DNA from: Bacteroidales bacterium | GTDB lineage: Bacteria; Bacteroidota; Bacteroidia; Bacteroidales; WCHB1-69 | Direction: 5' to 3' | Assembly (NCBI GenBank): GCA_024400835.1 | Contig: JAKSMC010000032.1 | Span: forward strand, 1 to 39,839 | DNA: 39,839 bases | Shown here: piece by piece, positions 8,244 through 16,573 of the stretch | How the letters are laid out: each line of letters opens with the position of its first letter | Position numbering within the stretch: the stretch's first letter is position 1 | Position numbers and translations under genes: made by a program | The notes under the pieces: generated by a model | What the model was told of the DNA's origin: nothing | Database searches by the model: none | The model's input: the letters and a program-made list of their open reading frames with translations, nothing else

Positions 8244-10742
8244 TCAGGCGTCAACATTCACTACGACTCGCACGGACTTGAAGGCCTTCTGCTGTTGGAA
8301 TTCTGAGAGAATCTGCTGCAGTTTCTTCTTTTGGGCATTCAACGTGCTGTCTTTGGGCAGTTTCACCCAGAAATCTTGGAGAAAGTAGTTCTGCACGCGC
8401 GACACCAATGGCGCCTCGGGCCCGAGCACCAAGCCTGTGAAAGCAGTGCGCAGCGACACCGCCAAGGCTGCAGCCGCGGCGCCCACCACCTGCTCGTCCA
8501 CATGCTTGAGCGTGATTTTTATCAGTCGCGCTACCGGCGGATAATGGAACTCCTTGCGTTCGGCAATCTGACTGACGTACATGGCGTGGAAATCGTTGGT
8601 CTCCACGTACTGCAAAGCGGCATGCTGCGGCTGGTACGTCTGGATGACAACCTTGCCGGGCACATCTTTGCGCCCCGCACGACCGCTCACCTGCGCCAAC
8701 AATTGGTATGCCCGCTCAAAGGCCCGAAAGTCCGGGAACGAAATCAGCGCATCAGCATTCAAGATGCCCACCACGCTCACGCGGTCGAAGTCCAAGCCCT
8801 TGGTAACCATCTGCGTGCCAACCAAAATGTCCGTCTTGTGCTGTTCGAAATCCGTGATGATCTGCTGATAGGCGTTCTTGGAGCGGGTGGTGTCGAGGTC
8901 CATACGCGCAACTGTTGCCTGCGGGAAAAGCTCTGCCAGGGTGTCTTCTACCTTTTCCGTGCCGAAGCCCTTCATTGTGATGTCGGTGCTGTGGCACTGC
9001 GGGCACTCGCTCGGCACCGGAATGGCATAGCCGCAGTAGTGGCATTTCAGCAAGTTGGTCTTCTTATGATAGGTCAGCGTCACATCACAATACTTGCAGG
9101 TGGGCATGGTTTCGCACGTGTGGCAGATCATCCGCACGGCATAGCCACGACGATTTTGGAACAGGATGACCTGCTCTTTCTTGTCCAAGGCCTCCCCTAT
9201 TCGCTCGATTAGGAAGTTGGAGAACATGCCCTTAGCCTCTCTTTGGCGCTGGGCCGCCGCCATGTTCACCACCCAGATGTCGGGCAGTTTGCTCTGCGCG
9301 AAACGTTCCATCAGCTCCACGAGGCCGTACTTTTTCTGCTCCACGTTGTAGTAACTTTCCAACGACGGAGTTGCCGTGCCCAAGAGCGTTTGAGCCTTAT
9401 GCAAGCCGGCGAGCACGATGGCGCAGTCGCGGGCGTGATAGCGCGGCGCAGGGTCCTGCTGCTTGTAGGAGGCGTCGTGCTCTTCGTCCACAATGATCAG
9501 CCCCAAGTTCTGGTACGGCAGCAGCAATGCGGAGCGCGCTCCCAAGATGAGCTGGTACTTCTGCGTCACCTCACTGTCCTGGTTGAGCACGCGGTTCCAG
9601 ATTTCCACCCGCTCGTACTCGTTGAAACGGGAGTGATAGACCCCTACCCGCTCGCCGAAATACTTGCGGAGGCGATTGACAATCTGCGAGGTCAAAGCGA
9701 TTTCCGGCAGCAGATAGAGCACCTGCTTGCCCTGCTTCAAAACCTCATCAATGAGTTTTATGTAAATCTCTGTTTTGCCGCTGCCGGTCACACCGTGCAA
9801 CAGCACCACGGGATGTTCTTCGAATTGCTGGTGTATCTGCTCGAAAGCCCTGTTTTGCGCCTCCGAGAGCAGTATGTTTTCAGCCTGGTCACACGAAGAG
9901 ATGTCCACCAAACGGGAAGTCACGATCTCTTCTGACAACAGGATGTTCTTCTTCAGCAGCGTCTGCAATTTGGATGGTGTGACGCCCTTGGCTTCCATAA
10001 ACTGGCTTTTCGGGATAGAAGCAGTGAAGTCGTAGCCTTTTTCCTTACGGGCCTGCATCATGAAGGAAAGCAGCACGTCGGCCTGGGGCGCGGTGCGTGC
10101 CGAAGCGCCCAACTGGTCCAAAAGGGCCATGAACGGCTGCTCGGCGGCATACTCGTCTGCCAGGCGAATCACAGTCTCGCGCTTGGGCTTGTAGGGATTG
10201 CGGATTTCCTCGTCTGTAATCACCACATGCTTGTCAACCAAAGATTTGATAACGGGGATGATTTTCTGCACATTCACGGTCTTGGCCACCTCATCGACGG
10301 TCATCTCCTCACGATGGGCAAGAGCCTCCGCAATGCAGAGTTCCCGCTCGTTCAGGATGGTCACGTCCCCGCTGAAGTCGGGGTGCAGTTTGATTTTGGT
10401 TTCGGAAGCGAGTTTCAAGGCGGACGGGAGCGCCGCAGCCATCACGTCGCCCAAGGCGCACATGTAGTAGTCGGCCATCCACTGCCACAGTTTCAACTGC
10501 TTTTCAGAAATCACAGCTCGCTCATCCATAACATCCAAGATGTACTTGGTGGCCAACTGCTGCGGGGCCTCCGTATGTACGCGAACCACCAATCCGGAAT
10601 AGAGCTTGCTGCGCCCGAAGGGCACAATCACCCGCATGCCAAACGCCACCTGCCCCTCGAGGTCCTGCGGCACCCGATAGGTGAACAGCGCCGACAAAGG
10701 CAGCGGCAACAGCACATCAACGAAATAGGTGATTCTGTCCAT
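8244..10742 (-). CDS. priA: Primosomal protein N' (replication restart helicase PriA)
   Basis: PriA is a 3'-to-5' superfamily 2 DNA helicase that recognises stalled or D-loop forks and reloads the replisome. The 832-residue length is normal for the Bacteroidota form. The N-terminal 3' DNA-binding domain is recognisable (VDVLLPLPLSALFTYRVP). The Walker A motif GVTGSGKT lies at residues 317-324 and the DEEH Walker B at 419-422. The zinc-binding insert carries four Cys-x-x-Cys pairs (CHTC, CKYC, CHYC, CPQC), and helicase motifs V/VI follow (GTQMVTKGLDFD; QVSGRAGR). The ATG at 10742 is well supported by the conserved N-terminus. It is separated by 239 bp from the upstream binding-protein gene, so it may be transcribed separately. 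Confidence 0.97.
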   Translation of the reverse strand: MDRITYFVDVLLPLPLSALFTYRVPQDLEGQVAFGMRVIVPFGRSKLYSGLVVRVHTEAPQQLATKYILDVMDERAVISEKQLKLWQWMADYYMCALGDVMAAALPSALKLASETKIKLHPDFSGDVTILNERELCIAEALAHREEMTVDEVAKTVNVQKIIPVIKSLVDKHVVITDEEIRNPYKPKRETVIRLADEYAAEQPFMALLDQLGASARTAPQADVLLSFMMQARKEKGYDFTASIPKSQFMEAKGVTPSKLQTLLKKNILLSEEIVTSRLVDISSCDQAENILLSEAQNRAFEQIHQQFEEHPVVLLHGVTGSGKTEIYIKLIDEVLKQGKQVLYLLPEIALTSQIVNRLRKYFGERVGVYHSRFNEYERVEIWNRVLNQDSEVTQKYQLILGARSALLLPYQNLGLIIVDEEHDASYKQQDPAPRYHARDCAIVLAGLHKAQTLLGTATPSLESYYNVEQKKYGLVELMERFAQSKLPDIWVVNMAAAQRQREAKGMFSNFLIERIGEALDKKEQVILFQNRRGYAVRMICHTCETMPTCKYCDVTLTYHKKTNLLKCHYCGYAIPVPSECPQCHSTDITMKGFGTEKVEDTLAELFPQATVARMDLDTTRSKNAYQQIITDFEQHKTDILVGTQMVTKGLDFDRVSVVGILNADALISFPDFRAFERAYQLLAQVSGRAGRKDVPGKVVIQTYQPQHAALQYVETNDFHAMYVSQIAERKEFHYPPVARLIKITLKHVDEQVVGAAAAALAVSLRTAFTGLVLGPEAPLVSRVQNYFLQDFWVKLPKDSTLNAQKKKLQQILSEFQQQKAFKSVRVVVNVDA

Positions 10743-10896
10743 GGTATTAAATTAATATAAGGTTCACCAAATTATCATTTCATCCCTTCATCATTTCATC
10801 GATGAGACGTGCCGACGCCAATTCATCACACCATAATCATTGTTTCGCCTTGGCTCTGGCGCGCCTCTACCGGATTATCGTTTCATCATTTCATCT

Positions 10897-10939
10897 CACT
10901 ACCCCGCCCTTCGGGCACCCCTTCTAAAAGAAGGGGAAT
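10897..10939 (+). repeat. Third copy of the CACTACCCC…AGAAGGGGAAT repeat
   Basis: This copy has the same orientation as 7898-7940 and shares the flanking GAATGAG-GCCTCCGT with it. It can form two consecutive hairpins (GCCC/GGGC and CCCCTTCT/AGAAGGGG) between priA and the upstream binding-protein gene. Hairpins of this kind may act as transcript ends, but no T-run follows. Confidence 0.75.
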
Positions 10940-10981
10940 GAGCGCCTCCGTCAATCCCTTCATCGTTTCATCTCTTCATCA

Positions 10982-12109
10982 TTAAAATTCCGCGGGCACG
11001 ATTTCGTTATCCTTCACCTGCAAAAACGGCGCATTGATGTTTTCATAACCACCATTCGCTACTTTGTCGAAACTGAAATGATAACCTATGGTTTCGGTTT
11101 TCACACGATCGAGGTCCATGTCGTTAAAGAGCGCGGAAACAAAATAGCGCGTGACATCGTAGCCTTGGTAGGAAAAGGCATCCAGTGTCGGCGGCGTGTT
11201 GAACTTCGAAGTATAGTCGTGAATGAACACCTGCACTTTTTCATTTTTATTATCTACATAATAATAAGAGAAGAAGTGGATGTTTAATTTAGAATAATAT
11301 TCAATATCATAAGTAGTTACATTGAGCCAGTCTTCCGGAACGATTAATGTTAGATTATCCAGATTGGATTTGAAAATCAAGTCACGGGACATCATGAGCA
11401 TCTTGGCGGATTCACTGGTAAGCACCACCACGATGTTCTGGCAGTCGGGCTGCAAAGCCGGCACAATGGGTTTTTGCAACGACACAGTCTTGAAATCGAT
11501 ATGATTGGTTCTGAAATAGTTGACATATGCCTCATACTCCTTGGCGCTCTTTGCGGAATCTGCATAGAGAATAATCTGATGCTTGGGATACATGTCGGCC
11601 ATAAAGGCCACCGTGGAAGCACGTGTTTCCAACGTCGGCATTAGTTTGTACACATATTCATTGTCTTTTAAGATATCCGTCCTTGTGGTAAATGGATTGA
11701 CAATGGGTATTTTATAAGTCTTGGCATACTGGGCCGCGATGGCAAACTGTTTGCTAAAGAACGGGCCGACAATCAAATCAACCTTTTGCATCAGCGCCTT
11801 GTTTTCCATAATGGAACGTAGTTTTGTCTCACTGTCTGTGATATCTTTGACAATGATATTCAAGTGCACATTTTCAGCATTGAACTCATCTAAGGCCACC
11901 TGCGCACCAGCCCAGAAACCCATCAGTTGGAAAGCCCCGATAGTTTTCAAATCGTCACAGTCCTTCACACCGGACAAAGCCTGGCTGTCATATTTGTTGG
12001 AATAAAACGGTATCAGGAACAAGATGGTTTTCTCGCCTGCCAAACTGCTCTGAGCCAACAATGGAAATGTGACCGCCACCAACAGTAATATTGCAATTAT
12101 CTTTTTCAT
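10982..12109 (-). CDS. Periplasmic ligand-binding protein, type 1 fold (LivJ/Peripla_BP_6-like)
   Basis: A 375-residue protein with a Sec signal peptide (MKKIIAILLLVAVTFPLLAQ) and the two-lobed type 1 periplasmic binding fold of branched-chain amino acid receptors. The segments LIVGPFFSKQFAIAAQYAKT and IPIVNPFTT resemble the ligand-cleft strand and loop of that family. No permease or ATPase lies nearby, so it may not serve an ABC importer. Its start is 6 bp after the stop of rodA, placing it last in a polyprenyl synthase-mrdA-rodA operon. A role in sensing or lytic-factor control of wall growth, like that of LpoA (same fold), is possible but only an inference. The ligand is unknown. Confidence 0.8.
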   Translation of the reverse strand: MKKIIAILLLVAVTFPLLAQSSLAGEKTILFLIPFYSNKYDSQALSGVKDCDDLKTIGAFQLMGFWAGAQVALDEFNAENVHLNIIVKDITDSETKLRSIMENKALMQKVDLIVGPFFSKQFAIAAQYAKTYKIPIVNPFTTRTDILKDNEYVYKLMPTLETRASTVAFMADMYPKHQIILYADSAKSAKEYEAYVNYFRTNHIDFKTVSLQKPIVPALQPDCQNIVVVLTSESAKMLMMSRDLIFKSNLDNLTLIVPEDWLNVTTYDIEYYSKLNIHFFSYYYVDNKNEKVQVFIHDYTSKFNTPPTLDAFSYQGYDVTRYFVSALFNDMDLDRVKTETIGYHFSFDKVANGGYENINAPFLQVKDNEIVPAEF

Positions 12110-12115
12110 ATCAGA

Positions 12116-13369
12116 TTAATTATCATTCAGTTTAACAAAGATGAACAACATTGTGGTAAAAGACCAAAGGGAGGAACCGCCATAGCTGATAAACGGCAGC
12201 GGGATACCGATAATAGGCACTAAGCCGATAGTCATACCGATGTTGATGAAGAAGTGAACCGTCAGGATGCCCGCAATTCCATATCCATAGTAGCGGGCAA
12301 ACGGCGCTCGGTGTTTTTCCGACAACGTCAGTATCCTCATAATCAAGGCCATGAAGAGGCCGAAGACGACCAACGTACCCATGAAGCCCCACTCTTCGCC
12401 AATAGCACAGAAGATAAAGTCCGTACTCTGTTCGGGCACGAATTTCAACTTCGTCTGTGTGCCTTTCAAATAGCCCTTTCCGAAGAAACCGCCTGAGCCG
12501 ATGGCAATCTTAGACTGGTTCAGGTTGAAGTCGGCGCCCTTAGGGTCGGAAGTTTTACCGAAAATGGTATCGATACGCTCTTTTTGGTGCGGCTCGAAAG
12601 CATTTTCGTATAACATGTTGACAGAAAAGACAAAGAGGATGCTGACTGCAAAGACGATGGTGTTGCGGCGCATTTTCTTGCGTTGGGTTCTGTCTTTTAT
12701 CATGAAGATGATATAGACCAAGGTCAGCAGGGCGACGGCGTATGTTTCATTGAATTTAAGCGTGAAGACCGCCAGGAAGGCGGCAATGAGGCAGGGCACC
12801 AGGAAGGCGGCACTCAGTCCCTCACGATAGAACAGAATGATGAATGAGGCAAATACCAAGGCGGATCCGGCATCGTGCTGCATCATGATAATCAGCACGG
12901 GCACGAAGATAATACCCACCGCAATAAGCCACCCGTAGCGCTTTTCCACCGACGTCTTGCCCTCATTGAAGAACTTGGCCAACGCCAAAGCGGTGGCCAC
13001 TTTCATAAACTCCGTGGGCTGAATACTGAACTCCCCGATTTTAATCCAAGCCTTGGCACCGGAGATCTCGGTACCTATAAACAAGACTAATATCATTAAA
13101 ATCAGGCAGATAAAGTAGAAATGATAGGCGTAGTGCTGTATGATTTTGGTATCTATCAATAAAATAGCGGTGGCCAGCAAGATGGATGTTCCAATCCAAA
13201 TCAGCTGTTTGCCATAGGCTTGGGAAAAATCGAAAATGGCATTCGGCCCTTCCGGGGTATAGCACGTAGAATAGATGGTAATCCAGCCAATCACTACCAA
13301 GGAGAGGTAGTAAATCAGCAGGCGTGCATCAAAACCTTTAGAACTTCTATGTAAGTCGCTTCCGTACAT
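12116..13369 (-). CDS. rodA: Rod shape-determining protein RodA (SEDS glycosyltransferase)
   Basis: RodA is the SEDS-family peptidoglycan polymerase of the elongation machinery; it polymerises lipid II in partnership with PBP2. The 417 residues are mostly hydrophobic, with about ten membrane segments. SEDS landmarks are visible: SGAKAWIKIG and QPTEFMKVA in the first half, QSKIAIGSGG and EQSTDFIFCAIGEEWG in the large loop, and GIPLPFISYGGSS near the end. The ATG at 13369 directly abuts the mrdA stop codon at 13370-13372, so the two are translationally close and surely cotranscribed. RodA rather than FtsW is preferred because its partner here is PBP2. Confidence 0.95.
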   Translation of the reverse strand: MYGSDLHRSSKGFDARLLIYYLSLVVIGWITIYSTCYTPEGPNAIFDFSQAYGKQLIWIGTSILLATAILLIDTKIIQHYAYHFYFICLILMILVLFIGTEISGAKAWIKIGEFSIQPTEFMKVATALALAKFFNEGKTSVEKRYGWLIAVGIIFVPVLIIMMQHDAGSALVFASFIILFYREGLSAAFLVPCLIAAFLAVFTLKFNETYAVALLTLVYIIFMIKDRTQRKKMRRNTIVFAVSILFVFSVNMLYENAFEPHQKERIDTIFGKTSDPKGADFNLNQSKIAIGSGGFFGKGYLKGTQTKLKFVPEQSTDFIFCAIGEEWGFMGTLVVFGLFMALIMRILTLSEKHRAPFARYYGYGIAGILTVHFFINIGMTIGLVPIIGIPLPFISYGGSSLWSFTTMLFIFVKLNDN

Positions 13370-15172
13370 TTATCTTAACACCATTTCTTTCATTCGACGT
13401 TCCAAATCTTCACGTTTCACTTCTCCGGTAAGATACTGCTCGGCCAGAAGGCTGGCAATCGGGCAGGCCACATTGGCACCGAAACCGCCGTTCTCCACGA
13501 GGCAGAAAATCACAATCTTGGGATTGTCCGCCGGAGCAATCAAAGCGAACACGGAGTGGTCAGCGCCGTGCGGGTTCTGTGCAGTACCCGTCTTGCCCGC
13601 CACTTCGATGCCGGGAATCTGCGCCCCCCGGCCCGTACCGGCCGTGACGACTTGCTTCATGCCCTGCAAAACCGTGCCGAAGTGCTGTTTGTCGATTTTG
13701 GAGTATATTTTTTCACTGTATTGTGTAATCAAACTGTCTTTGCGCCCGATGGCTTTCACCACGTGCGGCTTGATGTAGTAGCCGCGGTTGGCAATAACCG
13801 CCAACATGTTGGCCATCTGCAAGGGCGTTACAGCCGCCTCACCCTGGCCAATGCCCATGGATACCACGGTGTTACCGTTCCAACTGTGATTGTACTTCTT
13901 GTCGAAATAATCCGCAGACGGAATACTGCCCTTCAACTCGTAAGGCAGGTCTGTTTCATACTTTTGAGCAAAGCCCATAGACTCCATATAGCCTAACCAA
14001 GCATTATAGGCTTCCCTTATATTCTTGTATTTCTTTCTATTAGACAAAATGTTGTAATAGGCACGACAGAAAAATGTGTTACAGGAGCGTTGGATGGCTG
14101 TGTAAATGTTCAGACCGCCGCAGTTATGGCAGTGCACGGTGTGGCTGCCGATGTGATAACCGCCGCCAGAACAGGAGTACACCGTTCCCGGTGTGATGAT
14201 ACCCTCCTGAAGGGCTATCAGACCATTTGCCAACTTGAACGTGGAACCCGGCGGGTAACTGGCCATGAGGGCACGGTTGAACAAAGGTTTTTTCGGGTCA
14301 TTCAGCAGTTCGCCGTAATTCTTCGGACGCGCCTTGCCAACCAACAGATTCGGGTCGTAACTCGGTGACGAGATGATGCAGAGGATCTCACCCGTCTTGG
14401 GCTCTATAGCCACGATACTGCCGCGCTTGTTCTGCATGAGTTCCTCGCCATAGCGCTGCAACTTCATATCCAAGGTGCTCCAAATAGAGGTTCCCGGCAC
14501 GGCGACAATATCCTCGGAGCCGTTGTCGTAACTGCCCATCTCGCGATTGTGCACGTCCACCAGCACCACGCGCTTGCCCTTGACGCCGCGCAATACCGAT
14601 TCGTAGGCCTTCTCAATGCCGCTCTTGCCGATGTAGTCTCCCATCTGATAGTAGGGATCATTCTCCATATCCTGCTCGCCCACCTCACTCACATAACCTA
14701 AAATATGCGCGGCAATGGGATTCGGATAGGAACGCAACGTTCTGTTCTGCACGAAGAAACCTGGAAACTCATACATCTTCTCCTGAAGATAGCCGTAGTC
14801 TTCTTTGGATATCTGTTGCTCGAACAACGACGGCAAAATCTTGGAATACTTGGTGGCTTTCTCTATCTTCTTAACAACCTGTTCTTTGGTAAGTTCCAAC
14901 ACACGGCACAACTCGGCAGTGTCGAATTCGCGCAATTCGTTGGGCACCACCATCAAATCGTAGGCGGCATCATTGTATACCAACAGGGAATCGTTCCTGT
15001 CGTAAATCAACCCGCGCGCAGGATGCTCGGTAATATAGCGCATGGCGTTCTGCTCGGCTTTATCCTTGTAGGTTTTATTCATAACCTGGATAGAAAAAAT
15101 CCGACCAAGATAGACCACGGCCAATAGACCTATAGCCACCAAGACAATATAGTACCTTTTCCTCTCCTGCAA
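13370..15172 (-). CDS. mrdA: Penicillin-binding protein 2 (elongasome transpeptidase)
   Basis: PBP2 is the class B transpeptidase that cross-links new peptidoglycan during side-wall growth, anchored by one N-terminal membrane segment (about residues 7-27). It has a dimerisation/pedestal domain (about 40-260) and a transpeptidase domain with all three catalytic motifs: S310-T-F-K, S363-C-N and K527-T-G-T. Length (600) is usual. The first codon appears to be TTG at 15172, 6 bp past the stop of the polyprenyl synthase; no ATG lies close enough to preserve the membrane anchor. It is followed with no gap by rodA. Confidence 0.96.
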   Translation of the reverse strand: MQERKRYYIVLVAIGLLAVVYLGRIFSIQVMNKTYKDKAEQNAMRYITEHPARGLIYDRNDSLLVYNDAAYDLMVVPNELREFDTAELCRVLELTKEQVVKKIEKATKYSKILPSLFEQQISKEDYGYLQEKMYEFPGFFVQNRTLRSYPNPIAAHILGYVSEVGEQDMENDPYYQMGDYIGKSGIEKAYESVLRGVKGKRVVLVDVHNREMGSYDNGSEDIVAVPGTSIWSTLDMKLQRYGEELMQNKRGSIVAIEPKTGEILCIISSPSYDPNLLVGKARPKNYGELLNDPKKPLFNRALMASYPPGSTFKLANGLIALQEGIITPGTVYSCSGGGYHIGSHTVHCHNCGGLNIYTAIQRSCNTFFCRAYYNILSNRKKYKNIREAYNAWLGYMESMGFAQKYETDLPYELKGSIPSADYFDKKYNHSWNGNTVVSMGIGQGEAAVTPLQMANMLAVIANRGYYIKPHVVKAIGRKDSLITQYSEKIYSKIDKQHFGTVLQGMKQVVTAGTGRGAQIPGIEVAGKTGTAQNPHGADHSVFALIAPADNPKIVIFCLVENGGFGANVACPIASLLAEQYLTGEVKREDLERRMKEMVLR

Positions 15173-15178
15173 AACGAT

Positions 15179-16138
15179 TTATTTTTCGCGATTTATCAAT
15201 TTGACAGCCAAGTCATGCAGGGCTTTCTTCTTTTCTTCGCCGGCATGCACTCTGTCCAAATCGGCAAGCGCCTTGTTGACATAGCGCAAAACCTCATCGT
15301 CTGTCACTTTTCTCACGCCCAAGTCATCGAAAATCTGCTTGACGGCTTCGTATTTTCCTTCGAAATCCGTAGTGGGAGTGGAGAACCATTGCTGCAACTG
15401 CTGTTTCTGCTCAGCAGAAGCCAATTCCAAAGCTTTGAGGTAAAGAAATGTCTTCTTGTTGTCACGGATATCGCCCCCGACGGTTTTCCCGAAAGTAGCC
15501 ACATCCGCATAAACGTCCAAATTGTCGTCTGCCAACTGGAACGCAATGCCCAAATCGATGCCGAAATCGTACAAGGCCTGCTGGCTTTCAGCATCGGCAC
15601 TGACGAGGATGGAGCCGGCTTTCAGACAGCCCGCGAACATGACAGCGGTCTTAAGACGAATCATGTTGATATATTCGTCAATCGTGACTGTTTTCTGCGT
15701 TTCAAAATCCAAATCGAACTGCTGACCTTCGCAGATTTCCAAAGAGGTTTCCGAAAAGACTTTGGCAATGTCTATCACGATCTGGTTGTCGCAATCCAAC
15801 TTCAGCAGCTGTTGGAAGGCCATAATGGCCAAGGCGTCACCGGACAAAATGGCAATATTGCTGTTCCATTTCTTATAGACGGTGGCTTTGCCGCGACGAA
15901 TCGGGGCCATGTCCATAATATCATCATGGATAAGGGTGAAATTGTGCAGCATTTCGAAGGCGGAGGCCAACAACTGCGCCTGTTCGTAACTTCCATCGAA
16001 GAGATCAACAGCCATATGGACCAATTGCGGGCGCAGGCGCTTACCCGGCTGCATCAGAATATAGGAGATGGGTTCATAAAGATTCGCCGGCTTTTTATCA
16101 GCCAGAACTGCTTGAAATTCTTGCTCTAACGTTTTCAC
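15179..16138 (-). CDS. All-trans polyprenyl diphosphate synthase
   Basis: This 319-residue enzyme condenses isopentenyl diphosphate onto an allylic primer. Both aspartate-rich motifs are intact: D72-D-I-M-D (FARM) and D204-D-N-L-D (SARM), with GKRLRP upstream for substrate binding. The family includes farnesyl, geranylgeranyl and longer-chain synthases, and chain length cannot be read safely here. It heads an operon with mrdA and rodA, suggesting that supply of the undecaprenyl carrier precursor or quinone side chains is coexpressed with wall elongation. The start is GTG at 16138; no in-frame ATG precedes it downstream of the -7 box at 16161-16168. Confidence 0.93.
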   Translation of the reverse strand: MKTLEQEFQAVLADKKPANLYEPISYILMQPGKRLRPQLVHMAVDLFDGSYEQAQLLASAFEMLHNFTLIHDDIMDMAPIRRGKATVYKKWNSNIAILSGDALAIMAFQQLLKLDCDNQIVIDIAKVFSETSLEICEGQQFDLDFETQKTVTIDEYINMIRLKTAVMFAGCLKAGSILVSADAESQQALYDFGIDLGIAFQLADDNLDVYADVATFGKTVGGDIRDNKKTFLYLKALELASAEQKQQLQQWFSTPTTDFEGKYEAVKQIFDDLGVRKVTDDEVLRYVNKALADLDRVHAGEEKKKALHDLAVKLINREK

Positions 16139-16160
16139 AATATGCCTATTTTAAAACGCG

Positions 16161-16168
16161 CAAAAATA
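16161..16168 (-). promoter_or_regulatory. -7 box (TATTTTTG) for the polyprenyl synthase-mrdA-rodA operon
   Basis: The minus strand reads TATTTTTG, matching TAnnTTTG, 22 bp before the GTG start of the first gene of the operon. A short leader is implied. Confidence 0.6.
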
Positions 16169-16341
16169 CAAAAATAACGATAATGTTGGCTGTTAGCCTT
16201 TAGCTTTTAGCCATTAGCTGTCGGGCTTGGGGAAAATGGGCTTGGAGGCCTGAAATTAGTCAAACATATATTAAAAAGGATGAGGCAAAAAAAATCGCCC
16301 CCTTCCCTATTTGCTTACGATTTACCCTGTTTTGCTTCCAC

Positions 16342-16370
16342 AAAAAAAGACGGTGCAATGCATCGTCTTT
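16342..16370 (-). terminator. Rho-independent terminator after tRNA-Leu
   Basis: On the minus strand AAAGACGATGCA pairs with TGCACCGTCTTT (one G-T pair) and is followed by a run of seven Ts. It starts 7 bp after the 3' end of the tRNA. Confidence 0.85.
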
Positions 16371-16376
16371 AGTGAG

Positions 16377-16460
16377 TACCGAAGGCCGGGATCGAACCGG
16401 CACGAGTGTTACCTCATTGGTTTTTGAGACCAACGCGTCTACCTATTCCGCCACTTCGGC
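16377..16460 (-). tRNA. tRNA-Leu (anticodon CAA)
   Basis: The minus strand folds as a long-variable-arm class II tRNA. The acceptor stem is GCCGAAG with CTTCGGT (one G-T pair) and discriminator A. The anticodon stem TTGGT/ACCAA holds the loop CTCAAAA (anticodon CAA), and the T arm contains GGTTCGATCC. The 3' CCA is not encoded. It reads TTG leucine codons. It has its own -7 box and terminator. Confidence 0.97.
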
Positions 16461-16470
16461 TTAGCGGGCG

Positions 16471-16478
16471 CAAAAATA
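16471..16478 (-). promoter_or_regulatory. -7 box (TATTTTTG) for tRNA-Leu
   Basis: A TAnnTTTG match ends 10 bp before the mature 5' end of the tRNA, leaving only a very short 5' leader on the primary transcript. Confidence 0.6.
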
Positions 16479-16573
16479 CACTTTTTTTTAAATCTTCCGC
16501 ATATTTCGCATCCAAATCGGCAAACGTTTAATATACAGTGATTTGTTTTGTTGCAGCCCCTAATTTTCGCTTA

